From NCBI RefSeq assembly GCF_020783655.1, contig NZ_JAJGQH010000006.1, positions 124,001-188,000 of the forward strand: a stretch of 64,000 nucleotides of DNA. Reading direction: 5' to 3'. The position numbers and the translations under genes are program-made. The notes beneath the pieces were generated by a model that worked only from the letters and a program-made list of their open reading frames with translations, was not told the DNA's origin and did not search any database. Positions 29,937 through 39,340 of this stretch are shown here, piece by piece (positions within the stretch are counted from its first letter, which is position 1; every line of letters starts with the position of its first letter). This DNA is from Xanthomonas melonis (GTDB taxonomy: Bacteria; Pseudomonadota; Gammaproteobacteria; Xanthomonadales; Xanthomonadaceae).

Positions 29937-30595
29937 ACGAGGCGGTCGACTGAGCGGCGCGTGTCCGCTGCGATCGCCGGCTCGGGCCATCCCGCGCCGG
30001 CGATTGGCCACGGCCGCCGATGCGTCCTGCATGGCCGGCCGCGATCGCGCCCACGTTTGCACGCGACCACCGCGCCAACGCCACAGCTCGCTGGCGAGGA
30101 TGCTCGCACGGCGTGCGCGTTGGCTGAGTGGGCCGGTGGCGGTTCGCGCCCGGCCCGACGGCAACACTGCCTGCATCGCCGGATGTGCAGGACATTCGAA
30201 CAGCGATCCGCGGTTTCAGCGATCGCTGCAAGCGCCGGCTCCCGTGCAGGCGCATGCAGCTGCTGCCACGGCCTGCACCGGCACCGATGCATGCGCCTGC
30301 GCGACCTTCACGAACGCCATTGGCTGACGGAGCGCGCTTGCCGACCCGGCGCACACCGACGGCATCGCTTGCCGCGATGCCTGCGATATGCAGCAGACGT
30401 CTTTGCTTTTGTCGTGTGGCTGTCATACCTTTCTGAAAGGTGCTCACGGACGGGCATGGGTGGGGACCCTCGAAGCAGCCGATCCGCCGTTGTCGTCTTC
30501 GCTGGCGACAGGTTGGCCGTCGCCGCTGTTTCATCCAGTCATGCAGCGCGTCGCGCCGGCGCGCTGCCGACGCTTGCCACGGCCGCCCTCGCCTC
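29937..30595. other. 659-bp gap upstream of the MalT-like regulator
   Basis: No frame here resembles a protein family and codon bias looks like non-coding GC-rich DNA. A perfect 15-bp palindrome ACCTTTCTGAAAGGT lies at 30427-30441, about 155 bp before the regulator start. It could be an operator for the regulator gene. A GTG within that palindrome opens the same frame as the regulator but the added residues show no similarity. Confidence 0.5.
30427..30441. promoter_or_regulatory. palindrome upstream of the LuxR/MalT-like gene
   Basis: ACCTTTC-T-GAAAGGT is a perfect 7+1+7 inverted repeat in the leader of the regulator gene. Function as an operator is inferred from symmetry and position only. 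Confidence 0.35.
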
Positions 30596-33361
30596 ATGCT
30601 CAAGCCTGTTGCGTTGCTCACTCCGCGCCCGTCGCCATTGCGCGACCGCCATCTTCCCGACTGGCTGCTTGCCGGCAAGCTGGAGCCCCCATCGCCGCGT
30701 CCGGGGGCAGTGCTGCGCACGTCGCTGCTGACCGCGCTGGATCAGGCACAGGCACGCCCGCTCACCTTGCTGCTGGCGCCACCCGGCTTCGGCAAGACCA
30801 CCGTGCTGGCGCAATGGCATGCCCATCTGCATGCAAGCCGGCACAGGGCGGTGGCGTGGCTATCGCTGGATGAAGAAGATGCCGATGCCGCGCGCTTGCT
30901 TGGCCACCTTGCCCTGGCGCTGCAGCACGCGGGCGCGGACGAGGCATTTTGCGCACGCGTGCTGCACGAGCGTGACCAGGACCCACGCAAGGCGCTGACC
31001 CTGTTGCTCCGCGCACTGCATAGCGCACCGCGTCCGATCAGCGTGATCCTCGACGACTATGACCGCGTGGGCAGTGCGTCGGTCGATGACCTGGTGCTGC
31101 GGTTGATCGAACACGGCGGCGGGCGCCTGCATCTGTTGCTGGCCACCCGCCGCATCCCGGCGCTGCCGCTGGCGCGCCTGGACCTGCAAGCGCAACTCAG
31201 CCGGCTCGGCAGCGCGCAACTGGCATTAGATGGCGATGAGGCGCGCGCGTTGCTGGGAGCGCAGATCCCTGCCCCGGTGGCGGACGCCTTGCTGCATTAC
31301 ACCGAAGGCTGGCCGGTGGCGCTGCATCTGGCCCGGCTCTGGCTGGAAGGCGATGCGCAACGCCAGCAACAGGTGACGGCGCGCTTCTCCGGGCGTAGCG
31401 CGCAGATCGCCGCTTACCTGGCCGAACAGGTGGTCAACGACCTGGATGCGGACACGCGCGATCTGTTGCTGCGCACCAGCCACCTGGAGCGCGTCAATGC
31501 ATCCCTCGCCGATGCGCTACGCCAGCGCGATGACAGCGGGCGGCTGCTGGCGCGCCTGGAGCACTTCCATGGGCTGCTGGTGCCGCTGGACGGCGAGCGC
31601 GAATGGTTCCGCTATCACCCGCTGTTCGCCGACTTCCTGCAGCAGTTGCTCGACCGCGAACATCCCGGCCAGGCCATGCAGCTGCACCAACGCGCGGCGC
31701 GCTGGTTTGGCGAGCACCGGCATCTGGCCGACGCCGTGCGGCATGCCGCGCGTGGCGAGTGCGGCGACCTGGCTGCCAGCTACATCGCACGCGCAGGCAC
31801 CTGGCAATTGCTGTTGACCCATGGCACGCATGCGGTGCGCGCGTTGTTGCGCCACTTCGACCACCGCACCATCCGCGACACGCCCGCGCTCAACCTGACC
31901 CAGGCGCACCTGCATCTCAAGCTCGGCGAATTCGGCCACGCACGCCTGCTGCTGGAGCGCTTCCGCGATTTCCCGGCCGCCCTGCGCGAGCCGCAACAAC
32001 GCGACTACACCGTGATGGTGGCGCTGCTGCGCGACCGCCTGGATGAGATCTGCGGCAATCCGCATGGCCTGGCCCAGATCGCCGCGCAAGCCGGCGCACT
32101 GGACGAAGACGACCACCTGAGCCGCGGCATGCTGCTGTGCATCTGTGCCAACACGGCTCTCGCACAGGGCGCCTTTGCCGTGGCCGAGCGCCATGCGCTG
32201 GCCGCGCGCGATGCCATGCGCCGCGGCGGCAGCGATCTCGGCGCCAGCCAGGCGCTGCTGTCGTTGGGGCAGAGTCTGTTCTATCGGGGCCGGCTCGGCG
32301 ACGCCGAAGCCTGCTACCAGCAAGCCCTGCAGTGCTGCGCGCGTTCACCGCAGCCGGATCGTGTATTGCAAGCCGCAGGTCAGTGCCTGCTTGCGCAGCT
32401 GCACCATGAGCGCGGCCACCACGACGATGCGGCCGACCTGCTGCATCCGGCTCTGGAGCTGCTGGAACAACACGATGGCAGCGCCGACATCCTGGCAGCC
32501 GCCTACCAGACCGCGCTGGGCCTGGAACGCCTGCGCGATCGCAGCGGACGCAGTGCCCTGGCGTTGCTCGAACACGTCGAACAGATCGCCCACGGGCGCA
32601 AGCTGGCGCGCTTGTCCGAACTGGCCGCCGCGTGGCGGCTGATGTTGCTGCTGGAGCACCCCGGCACGACGGCCATCGACCTGCTGATCGCGCGCAGCGG
32701 CGGCGAATCCGGCCTGGCCCACACGCTGCGTGCCGCGCACCGCTGGCGCGATCGTGCCGCGATGGGCTTCGCGCTGGCACGCTGGCACCGCCTGGCCGGA
32801 CGCAGCAGTGCGGCACTGGGCATTCTTGGACAGATCGAACAGGCCTGCCTGAGCAACGATAACGCGTGGCATCTGGCGCGTACCCGCGCACGCATCGCGC
32901 TGGTGCTACAGCAGCGCGGCGAACTGCTCGAGGCACTGCCGCCGCTGTACAGTGCACTGGAGCATGTAGCGCTGACCCAAAGCTGGCAGGCCATCGTCGA
33001 GCTGGGGCTGCCCGCCAAGGCCATGCTGCGCTCGCTGCGTCAGCACGACCCGCACACCATTGGCGGCACCACGCGCGCCTTGACCATCCAGGCACTGCTC
33101 GAACGGCTCAGCGGCGACGAAGACCCGGCCAGCGACATGTTCAGCGAGCGCGAACTGGAAGTGCTGGCGCAGCTGGCGCGGGGTCACTCCAACAAGCAGA
33201 TCGCCCGCCACCTGCACCTGTCGGAGAACACCGTCAAGTTCCACCTCAAGAACCTGTATCGCAAGCTCGATGCACGCAGCCGCGAGGGTGCGCTGGCGCA
33301 GGCACAGCAACGCGGTGTGTTGTGTGTCCAGCCTCCGCAGCACTCCAAGGCGCCAACTTGA
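30596..33361 (+). CDS. MalT-type LuxR family ATP-dependent transcriptional regulator
   Basis: A 921-residue STAND-type regulator. The N-terminal NTPase has the Walker A APPGFGKTTVLAQW (about 59-72) and the DDYDRV Walker B-like strand, followed by a winged-helix/TPR sensor region rich in helical pairs (LALAARDAMRRGGSDL, ALLSLGQSLFYRGRLGDAEACYQQAL). The C-terminal LuxR HTH (about 848-912) is clear: FSERELEVLAQLARGHSNKQIARHLHLSENTVKFHLKNLYRKL. The layout matches MalT and AlkS. MalT-class proteins bind ATP and an inducer, multimerise, and act on directly repeated sites. It lies between the receptor and the amine oxidase operon, both preceded by the same direct-repeat pair, so regulating them is a testable inference. 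No maltose genes are nearby. Confidence 0.92.
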   Translation: MLKPVALLTPRPSPLRDRHLPDWLLAGKLEPPSPRPGAVLRTSLLTALDQAQARPLTLLLAPPGFGKTTVLAQWHAHLHASRHRAVAWLSLDEEDADAARLLGHLALALQHAGADEAFCARVLHERDQDPRKALTLLLRALHSAPRPISVILDDYDRVGSASVDDLVLRLIEHGGGRLHLLLATRRIPALPLARLDLQAQLSRLGSAQLALDGDEARALLGAQIPAPVADALLHYTEGWPVALHLARLWLEGDAQRQQQVTARFSGRSAQIAAYLAEQVVNDLDADTRDLLLRTSHLERVNASLADALRQRDDSGRLLARLEHFHGLLVPLDGEREWFRYHPLFADFLQQLLDREHPGQAMQLHQRAARWFGEHRHLADAVRHAARGECGDLAASYIARAGTWQLLLTHGTHAVRALLRHFDHRTIRDTPALNLTQAHLHLKLGEFGHARLLLERFRDFPAALREPQQRDYTVMVALLRDRLDEICGNPHGLAQIAAQAGALDEDDHLSRGMLLCICANTALAQGAFAVAERHALAARDAMRRGGSDLGASQALLSLGQSLFYRGRLGDAEACYQQALQCCARSPQPDRVLQAAGQCLLAQLHHERGHHDDAADLLHPALELLEQHDGSADILAAAYQTALGLERLRDRSGRSALALLEHVEQIAHGRKLARLSELAAAWRLMLLLEHPGTTAIDLLIARSGGESGLAHTLRAAHRWRDRAAMGFALARWHRLAGRSSAALGILGQIEQACLSNDNAWHLARTRARIALVLQQRGELLEALPPLYSALEHVALTQSWQAIVELGLPAKAMLRSLRQHDPHTIGGTTRALTIQALLERLSGDEDPASDMFSERELEVLAQLARGHSNKQIARHLHLSENTVKFHLKNLYRKLDARSREGALAQAQQRGVLCVQPPQHSKAPT

Positions 33362-33629
33362 GTGGGCGGCACCTTGAGCGAGCGGCGGTGCCAGGCCTAT
33401 TGAACGACCCTGCCGCACTCGGCAATGCACGGGATAAGACGCGGGCAACCAACACGCTTCAGCCAAGAGCAACCCACAAAACGACGGTGCTCACCGGCAG
33501 GCGGGCGCGGCCGGTGCCCGGAACGGCATGTACCATGCATACATTCCGCTTCCTCAAAGCCGTCCATACCCAGCTCACGACTGTTCGTTACGTTCTATCA
33601 GTCGCTCTGAGTGCCACCCCGCTGCAGCT

Positions 33630-34079
33630 TCAGCCGAATGTGAGTGTGCCCTTCATCATCGCCCAGTGCCCGGGGAACGAGCAGAAGAACGTGTACGCGC
33701 CGCCCTTGGTCAACTTGCTGGTCGCAAAGCTGACGGTGGTACTTTCGCCGCCACCGATGACCTTGGTATGCGCGATCACGCGCGCATCGGCCTTGGGCAG
33801 ATAGCTGTTGGCGATGGTCGATCGCATGCCGTCATTGGCGACCGGCTGGAAATCGGCAGACTTGGTCAGCACCCAGTTGTGCCCCATCACCGTGGCAGCC
33901 AGCTTGCCGGAGTGCTTGAGCGTCACGTCCACCTGGGTGCAGTCGGGCGCGATGCTGATGGCGCTCCGGTCGAACGCCATGTGGTCGTTGCCGGTGATGG
34001 TGACCGCACAGCTACGCGCCCATGCCGATGGCGCCATCGCCATCAAGCCGAGCACCGCAATCGTCGAATACAGTTTCAA
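33630..34079 (-). CDS. azurin (blue copper electron carrier)
   Basis: A 149-residue periplasmic cupredoxin. Signal peptide [21 protein letters not shown], mature protein starting [16 protein letters not shown]. The copper ligands are visible: His in MGHNWVL, then Cys, His and Met in [14 protein letters not shown]. Azurins pass electrons between periplasmic dehydrogenases or cytochromes and terminal reductases, and respond to redox stress. The start is TTG at 34079, chosen because GGAGA sits six bases before it and the signal peptide begins there. It faces the LuxR-type regulator (268-bp gap, no gene) and is downstream of the amine oxidase-cytochrome c-RidA operon by 236 bp, so it may be an electron acceptor for that system. 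Confidence 0.93.
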   Translation of the reverse strand: MKLYSTIAVLGLMAMAPSAWARSCAVTITGNDHMAFDRSAISIAPDCTQVDVTLKHSGKLAATVMGHNWVLTKSADFQPVANDGMRSTIANSYLPKADARVIAHTKVIGGGESTTVSFATSKLTKGGAYTFFCSFPGHWAMMKGTLTFG

Positions 34080-34315
34080 GACATGTCTCCAGCAAACAGA
34101 ACTGCGCGATCCATTCGTCACCCGCGCCGCTCGCGCACGGCGTCGGGGCACTCAGGGTAGCGCCTTGGCGCAATCAACGGAATCGAGTGCGCTCCAGTGA
34201 CGCAACCTGAGCGGCGTAGCGCACCGTTGGCGCGCGGGACATGCGCGGCGTTGCCCAAGGAAACCCCTGCGTCGCCACGCTGGCGGTCATGGTGCTTCCG
34301 CATGCCAGCACGGCG

Positions 34316-34819
34316 TCAGGGCCGTACCGCGACCACTTCGATCTCCACCCGGTACAGCGGATTGCCCAGCGCAGCGATCTGGAAGGCCGAGCGTGCCGGA
34401 AGATTCGGCTGCGCCTTGGTGCCGAAGAACTGGCGGTAGCCTTCCATGAAGCCATTGAAATCCATCTTGCCCCCCAGGGCCGGGTCGCCGACCAAAAACA
34501 CCTGCATCTTCACCACATCGCCCATCCCCAGCCCCAGCGCTTCCAGCTGCTGTTTGATCTGGTTCAACACGCTCACCGTCTGCGCTTTGGTATCGCCGTA
34601 GGCGGCAGCCGAATCCTTCGGTGCGCTGGTATCCAGCACCGCCGGTACCTTGCCGCTGACGTACACCGTCGCCTTGCCGGCAGGAATCTCCACCGCCGCG
34701 GCGATCGGGAAGTCGCTATTGGGAATCTTGTGACGGATGACCTCGGCGGCAGTGGCAGCGGCAATACCCACCGAGCATGCGAGAGCGGCAACCAGGACAC
34801 TTGCAAGAGGACGGAACAT
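34316..34819 (-). CDS. exported RidA family protein (imine/enamine deaminase type)
   Basis: A 167-residue RidA/YjgF/YER057c domain preceded by a signal peptide (MFRPLASVLVAALACSVGIAAATA). Canonical RidA proteins are cytoplasmic and about 130 residues; this one is built for the periplasm. The key Arg143 in LPARSAFQIAAL, which binds the substrate carboxylate in active RidA, is conserved, so deaminase activity is plausible. It is the last gene of an operon with a Tat-exported amine oxidase and cytochrome c; the oxidase would release imines that RidA-type enzymes hydrolyse. An AAGGAG site five bases before the ATG fixes the start. Confidence 0.9.
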   Translation of the reverse strand: MFRPLASVLVAALACSVGIAAATAAEVIRHKIPNSDFPIAAAVEIPAGKATVYVSGKVPAVLDTSAPKDSAAAYGDTKAQTVSVLNQIKQQLEALGLGMGDVVKMQVFLVGDPALGGKMDFNGFMEGYRQFFGTKAQPNLPARSAFQIAALGNPLYRVEIEVVAVRP

Positions 34820-34843
34820 GGCAACTCCTTGGCATGGAAAAGG

Positions 34844-35269
34844 TCAGCGACGCAGCAGTTTGACGTCGTCGGCGGTGACGCGCTCGCTGTACTCGTTGCC
34901 GAAGTGGGTGCGCACATAGCTCACCACCTCGGCCACCTGGCGATCGTCGAGCAGGTCGGCGAAGCCGGGCATGCCGGCGTGCCCGTCGAGCACCATCATC
35001 GTCACGTACGGGCCGGCCGCCAGTTTGGGATTGGTCGCCAGTGCAGGATATTCACCGGCGCCCTGGGCGCCATGTCCGGCCGGCATGTGGCACCCCTGGC
35101 AGATGGCCTGATAGACCTCCCGTCCGGAAGCCCTGGCAAAGCGCTGTTGCGGGAACAGGCGCGTGGCATCCGAACTCTGCGCCTGCGCATCGCGCATACC
35201 GGGCGGTAGCAGCAGCGCGACGATGAGCAGGCTCGCCAGGGCGATCAGGACGCGGGGTAGCAGACTCAT
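34844..35269 (-). CDS. c-type cytochrome
   Basis: A 141-residue class I cytochrome c with an N-terminal hydrophobic segment (LIALASLLIVALLLPP) that acts as a signal or membrane anchor. Heme attachment is CQGCH at 57-61, and the distal ligand is probably Met100 in GHAGMPGF. The DRQVAEVVSYVRTHFG helix closes the domain. Its start overlaps the amine oxidase stop by four bases, and RidA follows after 24 bp, so the three form one operon. It is a good candidate electron acceptor for the oxidase, making that enzyme functionally a dehydrogenase coupled to respiration. Confidence 0.93.
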   Translation of the reverse strand: MSLLPRVLIALASLLIVALLLPPGMRDAQAQSSDATRLFPQQRFARASGREVYQAICQGCHMPAGHGAQGAGEYPALATNPKLAAGPYVTMMVLDGHAGMPGFADLLDDRQVAEVVSYVRTHFGNEYSERVTADDVKLLRR

Positions 35270-36876
35270 GGGCGGGATCCTCCGGCGACGACCTTGCGAT
35301 GCAGCCGGTCGACGACGTCATGCGCAGACAGGATCGCGCCCTCCTGCCAGGCGGGAATGTAGGACACATGCTCGCCCGCCAGCGCCAGGCGTCCGTCGAT
35401 CTGACACAGCGCTTCGTAGTGTTCGGCACGCGCCTGCTCGCTCCACATGCCGAAACAGCCATGCGCGAACGGCACCCGATGCCAGCCGACCGCCACACCG
35501 GTCTCGAATTCGTGCGGATATTGCGGATGCAGCTGGGTGCCGTCGTCCACAGCCTTGCGCACGCGCTGCTCCGGCGTCATCGCGGTGAACTGGTAGGCGT
35601 CCAGCCCCCACGCATAGGCACCGAGCAGCACGCCTTTGCCAGGACTGTGATAACCGGTACTGGGATAGCTGATCAGCGTGATCGGCAGGTCGGTATAGCT
35701 GATGCCGCCGTAGATCGCTTCGTCCTCTTCCCAGAAACGGCGCTTGAACTGCAGCCCGACCTTGACTGAGGCCGCATACGGTACCTGACCGATCGCGGCG
35801 GTCATCGCGTCGCTGGCGGTGACCGGAATCCGGCTCAGCACCGAAAGCGGGATCGTGCAGATGCACCAGTCTGCGCTGGCGATGCGTTGCTCGCCGCCCC
35901 GCGTCACATCCTGCCAGGACACGCGCACGCCACCGCCATCCTGATCGATCCGGGTGACCTTGGCGTTGTAGGTGATGGCGTCGCCGAGCCGACGCGCGAA
36001 CGCCTTGCCGATCTGATCCATGCCGCCCACCGGCTGAAACATGGTGGTCTGCATCTCGTAGTTGTTGCCGGCCGCCAGGGTGGTCCATAGCCGCGAGCGC
36101 AGCACGTCCTGCATCCCGAACGGTTCGGAGAATTCCGGCTTGCCCGACAGGCCGCCGCCGGGATAACGCGCAAAGCCGCGCCGCTCGCTGCTGTCCTTGC
36201 CGCGTACGTAGCCGAAGTTGCGATCCAGCGCGCCCCAGCTGCGCAGCGATTCCAGCAGGATCTGCTGGTCCTCTGCGCTGACGCGCGCGTCCAGCGCATG
36301 CTGCTGGGTACACTTGGCCAGCAGCTCGGACACATGCCCCCTGTAGTCGGCGTCGATGGCGCGAAAGCGCTGCGGCCTGCCGCCGAAGCCGCGCTGGCTG
36401 TGCAGCAGCGCGTTGTAGTTGACCTGATTGAACGCCTCCAGTGCCACGCCGAACTGCTTGCAGTAGCTCAGCACCGCCGCGTGGTGATGCGGAATGCGCC
36501 ACGGGCCTGGATTCAGATACAGCCCATCGTCGAACTGGCAGTGCTGACTGGCACCGCCCAGTTCGGTATAGCGATCGCCTCCGCGCAGTGTCCAGTTACG
36601 GCCACCGGGTCGGCCGTTGTATTCCAGCACCTGGACGCGATAACCGGCCTTGCGCAGCTCGAAGGCCGCGGTCATGCCGGCCAAGCCGGCCCCCAGGACC
36701 AGCACCGACGCGCCCTTTGCGTCGCCATCCAGCTGCAGCGGGCCGCTGAACCTGGATTCGGCCGCCATGCCCAGGCTGCTCATCGCCTGGTACATCATGG
36801 CGCCGCCGGCGCTCATCCCGATCCGCGCCAGCAATTGCCGCCGCGTCATCACCCGCGTATGAGTACCCTGCATCAA
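35266..36876 (-). CDS. Tat-exported flavin monoamine oxidase family protein
   Basis: A 536-residue FAD-dependent amine oxidase. A twin-arginine signal TRRQLLARIGMSAGG is at residues 11-25, so folded holoenzyme is likely exported to the periplasm. FAD binding: the Rossmann GAGLAGMTAAFELRKAGY at 62-79, then GRPGGRNWTLRGGD, and the C-terminal GEHVSYIPAWQEGAILSAHD. This is the MAO/L-amino-acid oxidase family; the substrate may be a monoamine, polyamine or amino acid. Operon order is oxidase, cytochrome c, RidA. A direct-repeat element about 200 bp upstream (37076-37102) matches one before the Oar-like receptor. The start could be Met1 or Met10; both keep the Tat motif. Confidence 0.92.
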   Translation of the reverse strand: MMQGTHTRVMTRRQLLARIGMSAGGAMMYQAMSSLGMAAESRFSGPLQLDGDAKGASVLVLGAGLAGMTAAFELRKAGYRVQVLEYNGRPGGRNWTLRGGDRYTELGGASQHCQFDDGLYLNPGPWRIPHHHAAVLSYCKQFGVALEAFNQVNYNALLHSQRGFGGRPQRFRAIDADYRGHVSELLAKCTQQHALDARVSAEDQQILLESLRSWGALDRNFGYVRGKDSSERRGFARYPGGGLSGKPEFSEPFGMQDVLRSRLWTTLAAGNNYEMQTTMFQPVGGMDQIGKAFARRLGDAITYNAKVTRIDQDGGGVRVSWQDVTRGGEQRIASADWCICTIPLSVLSRIPVTASDAMTAAIGQVPYAASVKVGLQFKRRFWEEDEAIYGGISYTDLPITLISYPSTGYHSPGKGVLLGAYAWGLDAYQFTAMTPEQRVRKAVDDGTQLHPQYPHEFETGVAVGWHRVPFAHGCFGMWSEQARAEHYEALCQIDGRLALAGEHVSYIPAWQEGAILSAHDVVDRLHRKVVAGGSRP

Positions 36877-37327
36877 TGCATTCCCTGCACGTCATGGGCG
36901 CGTGCGGCCAGTGCGGCCGTCGGGTACTCGGTCTTCAAGTGCTCAGGCATGCAGTCGCCCCCCGGAATATGTTGCCTGCAGAGTGACCGCCCCCGCTCCC
37001 CGAGCCTGGCTGTCACCGCAGCTGCGGCACGGACCGACCATACCCAGCGCCGTTCTGCTACAGCGGCGGTGCGAAGGGTAGGCGCTGCCCGAGCGGGTAG
37101 GTTGCTACCGAATCGAAACATTTGGATACGAAGCATCGCTGCCCTCGGGCAGACGCGCGCCTGCAGGGCAAGGCATTGCCAAGGCCGGCATTCACCCGGC
37201 GGCGCGCAGGCGTGAGCCGGTCGCGGTAATGCGCCTACCCGTTCGCGGCTGGTCGGGCATCGCCCCTCGCACGCTTGCCATGCAGCGGCAAATCGACAAG
37301 GCTGCGGCACTACTCCCGAGCCTGCGC
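36877..37327. other. 451-bp gap holding the amine oxidase promoter region
   Basis: Divergent region between the amine oxidase operon and the HAD gene. It contains the paired CCTACCC element at 37076-37102 and an isolated inverted half-site GCCTACCC at 37233-37240. No gene is seen. An in-frame ATG for the HAD gene exists at 37229, but the added residues are not similar to the family. Confidence 0.5.
37076..37102. promoter_or_regulatory. paired CCTACCC direct repeat upstream of the amine oxidase operon
   Basis: On the minus strand it reads CCTACCCG-N10-GCCTACCC, identical in both half-sites and in the 19-bp spacing to the element at 28531-28556. It sits about 200 bp before the oxidase start codon. 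Two half-sites on the same face of the helix fit MalT-type binding, which uses direct repeats. Confidence 0.55.
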
Positions 37328-37945
37328 ATGCCGACCGCACCGATTTCCCTGTTGCTGCTCGACTTCGACGGGGTGCTCGCCAGCTATCGGCGTCCGCGCC
37401 GTCTGGCCGCCCTGGCAACGGCCGCCGCCTGCACTCCGGAGCGCGTGCAGCAGGTGCTGTTCGAACAGGGACTGGAGCGCGCCTACGATGCCGGCGCGAT
37501 CGACACGCCGACGTACCTGAACCAGCTCGGCGACGGTCTGGGGCACCCGATCGACCGGGCCACCTGGATCGCTGCACGCGTGGCCGCGTGCCGTGCAGAC
37601 CCTGCGGTGGTGGCGCAGGTATTGGCGGTATCGGCGACGACCGCCGTGGCCGTGCTGACCAACAACGGCACGTTGATGGCCGAGGCGATTGCACGGATCG
37701 TGCCGTCGCTGTTTCCGCTCTTGCAGGGGCGCGTGTTGTGCAGCGGTGCACTGGGCGGGCGCAAGCCGGACCTGCAGGTGTATCAGCGTGCGCTCGACGC
37801 CCTGGGTGCGAGCGCGGCCGGCACCTTGTTTGTCGATGACCTGTTCGTCAACGTCCGCGGCGCCCGCGCTGCGGGCCTGCATGCCGACACGGTGCGCGAT
37901 GCGCGTGCCTTGCGGCGGGTGTTGCGGCGGTACGGCTTGGGCTGA
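37328..37945 (+). CDS. HAD-superfamily hydrolase
   Basis: A phosphatase-like protein of about 205 residues with all four HAD motifs: nucleophile DFDGVLASY (motif I, DxD near residue 11), TNNGT (motif II), the Lys in GGRKPDLQVYQRAL (motif III), and FVDDLFVNVRGARAAGL (motif IV). The variable cap is helical and inserted after motif I, as in class I HADs acting on small phosphorylated compounds. The substrate is unknown. The start MPTAPISLLLLDFDGV is preferred since it begins just before motif I; starts at 37280 or 37229 are possible. It is convergent with argD. Confidence 0.88.
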   Translation: MPTAPISLLLLDFDGVLASYRRPRRLAALATAAACTPERVQQVLFEQGLERAYDAGAIDTPTYLNQLGDGLGHPIDRATWIAARVAACRADPAVVAQVLAVSATTAVAVLTNNGTLMAEAIARIVPSLFPLLQGRVLCSGALGGRKPDLQVYQRALDALGASAAGTLFVDDLFVNVRGARAAGLHADTVRDARALRRVLRRYGLG

Positions 37946-38041
37946 GGAATCGGGAACCGGAACTTCCGAGTTCGAGTTCCGAGTTCCTCACCGCTCACGT
38001 GCCTGCAACGCTGCAGCCGCAGCCACGCGCGCCGTAATCGA

Positions 38042-39268
38042 TTACTTCTGCGCCGCGTACTCGGCAATCGCCAGCCGCAGGCGCGCCAGCCCATCGGCCA
38101 GCTCGGCATCGGTCAGATTCAGCGCCGGCACGAAGCGCAGTACGTCCGGTCCGGCCTGCAACATCAACAGCCCGTGCTTGGCCGCCAGGTCGAGGATCGC
38201 ACCGGCCTGGCCGGCATGCACCTGCGCCAGCACCGCGCCCAGCATCAGGCCGCGCCCGCGGATCTGCGCGAACACGCCGAACTCGGCGTTCAATGCCTCC
38301 AGCCCTGCGCGCAATCCAGCCGATTGACGCTCCACATTGGCCGCGATCTCCGCCGAGGCCAGCTTGCGCAAGGCCACCCGCGCCACCGCCGCCGCTAGCG
38401 GATTGCCGCCGAAGGTGGTGCCGTGCGCGCCAAACTGCATGGTCTGCGCCACCTTGGAGCCGGCCAGCATCGCACCGATCGGGAAACCACCACCCAGCGC
38501 CTTGGCCAGCGTCACGATGTCCGGCGTCGCCTGCTCCTGCCAGTGCGCGAACAGGGTCCCGGTGCGGCCCATGCCGCATTGGATCTCGTCCAGCACCAGC
38601 AAGGCATCGTGTTGGTCGCACAGCGCGCGTACGCGCGCCAGGAAGCCCGGTGCGGCCGGCATCACTCCGCCCTCGCCCTGGATCGGCTCGACCATCACCG
38701 CCGCCACGTCGCCTGCGGCCATCGCCGCTTCCAGCGCCGGCACGTCGTTGAAATCCACATAGCGAAACCCGCCCGGCAGTGGCTCGTAGCCTTCCTGGTA
38801 CTTCGGCTGCGCAGTCGCGGTGACCGATGCCAGCGTGCGGCCATGGAAACTGCCGCGGAAGGTGACGATCACGCGACGCTCGGCCGGGCGGCCCTGATCG
38901 CTGGCCCACTTGCGCACCAGCTTGATCGCCGCCTCGTTGGCCTCGGTGCCCGAATTGCACAGGAAAACTTTCTCGGCGAAGCGCGAAGCGCCGACCAGTT
39001 CTTCGGCCAGACGCAGCGGTGGTTCGCTGTAGAAGATGTTGCTGGTGTGCCATAGCTTGCCGGCCTGCTCGGTGAGCGCGGCCACCAGATCCGGATCGTT
39101 ATGGCCCAGCCCGCTGACCGCGATGCCCGAGGACAGATCCAGATACTCGCGGCCGGCCGCGTCCCACACGCGACTGCCCTGGCCGCGCTCCAGCACCACC
39201 TGGCGCGGGCGATACACCGGCAGGTAGTAGTGCGCCAGTGACAGGGGCGAATCGGCAGCGGTACTCAT
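38042..39268 (-). CDS. argD: acetylornithine aminotransferase family protein
   Basis: A 408-residue class III PLP aminotransferase. Conserved parts are YLDLSSGIAVSGLGH, FLCNSGTEANEAAIKLVRKW, the SFHGRT loop, VMVEPIQGEGG, LVLDEIQCGMGRTG, and the PLP Lys in TLAKALGGGFPIGAML. ArgD transaminates N-acetylglutamate semialdehyde in arginine synthesis and also acts on succinyl-DAP in lysine synthesis. Xanthomonas makes arginine through N-acetylornithine carbamoylation, so ArgD product feeds that route. The start MSTAADSP was chosen at 39268; a much longer upstream in-frame extension covers the neighbouring channel gene antisense and is not coding. Confidence 0.93.
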   Translation of the reverse strand: MSTAADSPLSLAHYYLPVYRPRQVVLERGQGSRVWDAAGREYLDLSSGIAVSGLGHNDPDLVAALTEQAGKLWHTSNIFYSEPPLRLAEELVGASRFAEKVFLCNSGTEANEAAIKLVRKWASDQGRPAERRVIVTFRGSFHGRTLASVTATAQPKYQEGYEPLPGGFRYVDFNDVPALEAAMAAGDVAAVMVEPIQGEGGVMPAAPGFLARVRALCDQHDALLVLDEIQCGMGRTGTLFAHWQEQATPDIVTLAKALGGGFPIGAMLAGSKVAQTMQFGAHGTTFGGNPLAAAVARVALRKLASAEIAANVERQSAGLRAGLEALNAEFGVFAQIRGRGLMLGAVLAQVHAGQAGAILDLAAKHGLLMLQAGPDVLRFVPALNLTDAELADGLARLRLAIAEYAAQK

Positions 39269-39340
39269 GATGATCGGTCGCGGAAGCGGAAGGGGAACCG
39301 GCATTCTCGCGCATTCGCACGCCTGCGGCACAATGCGCGC

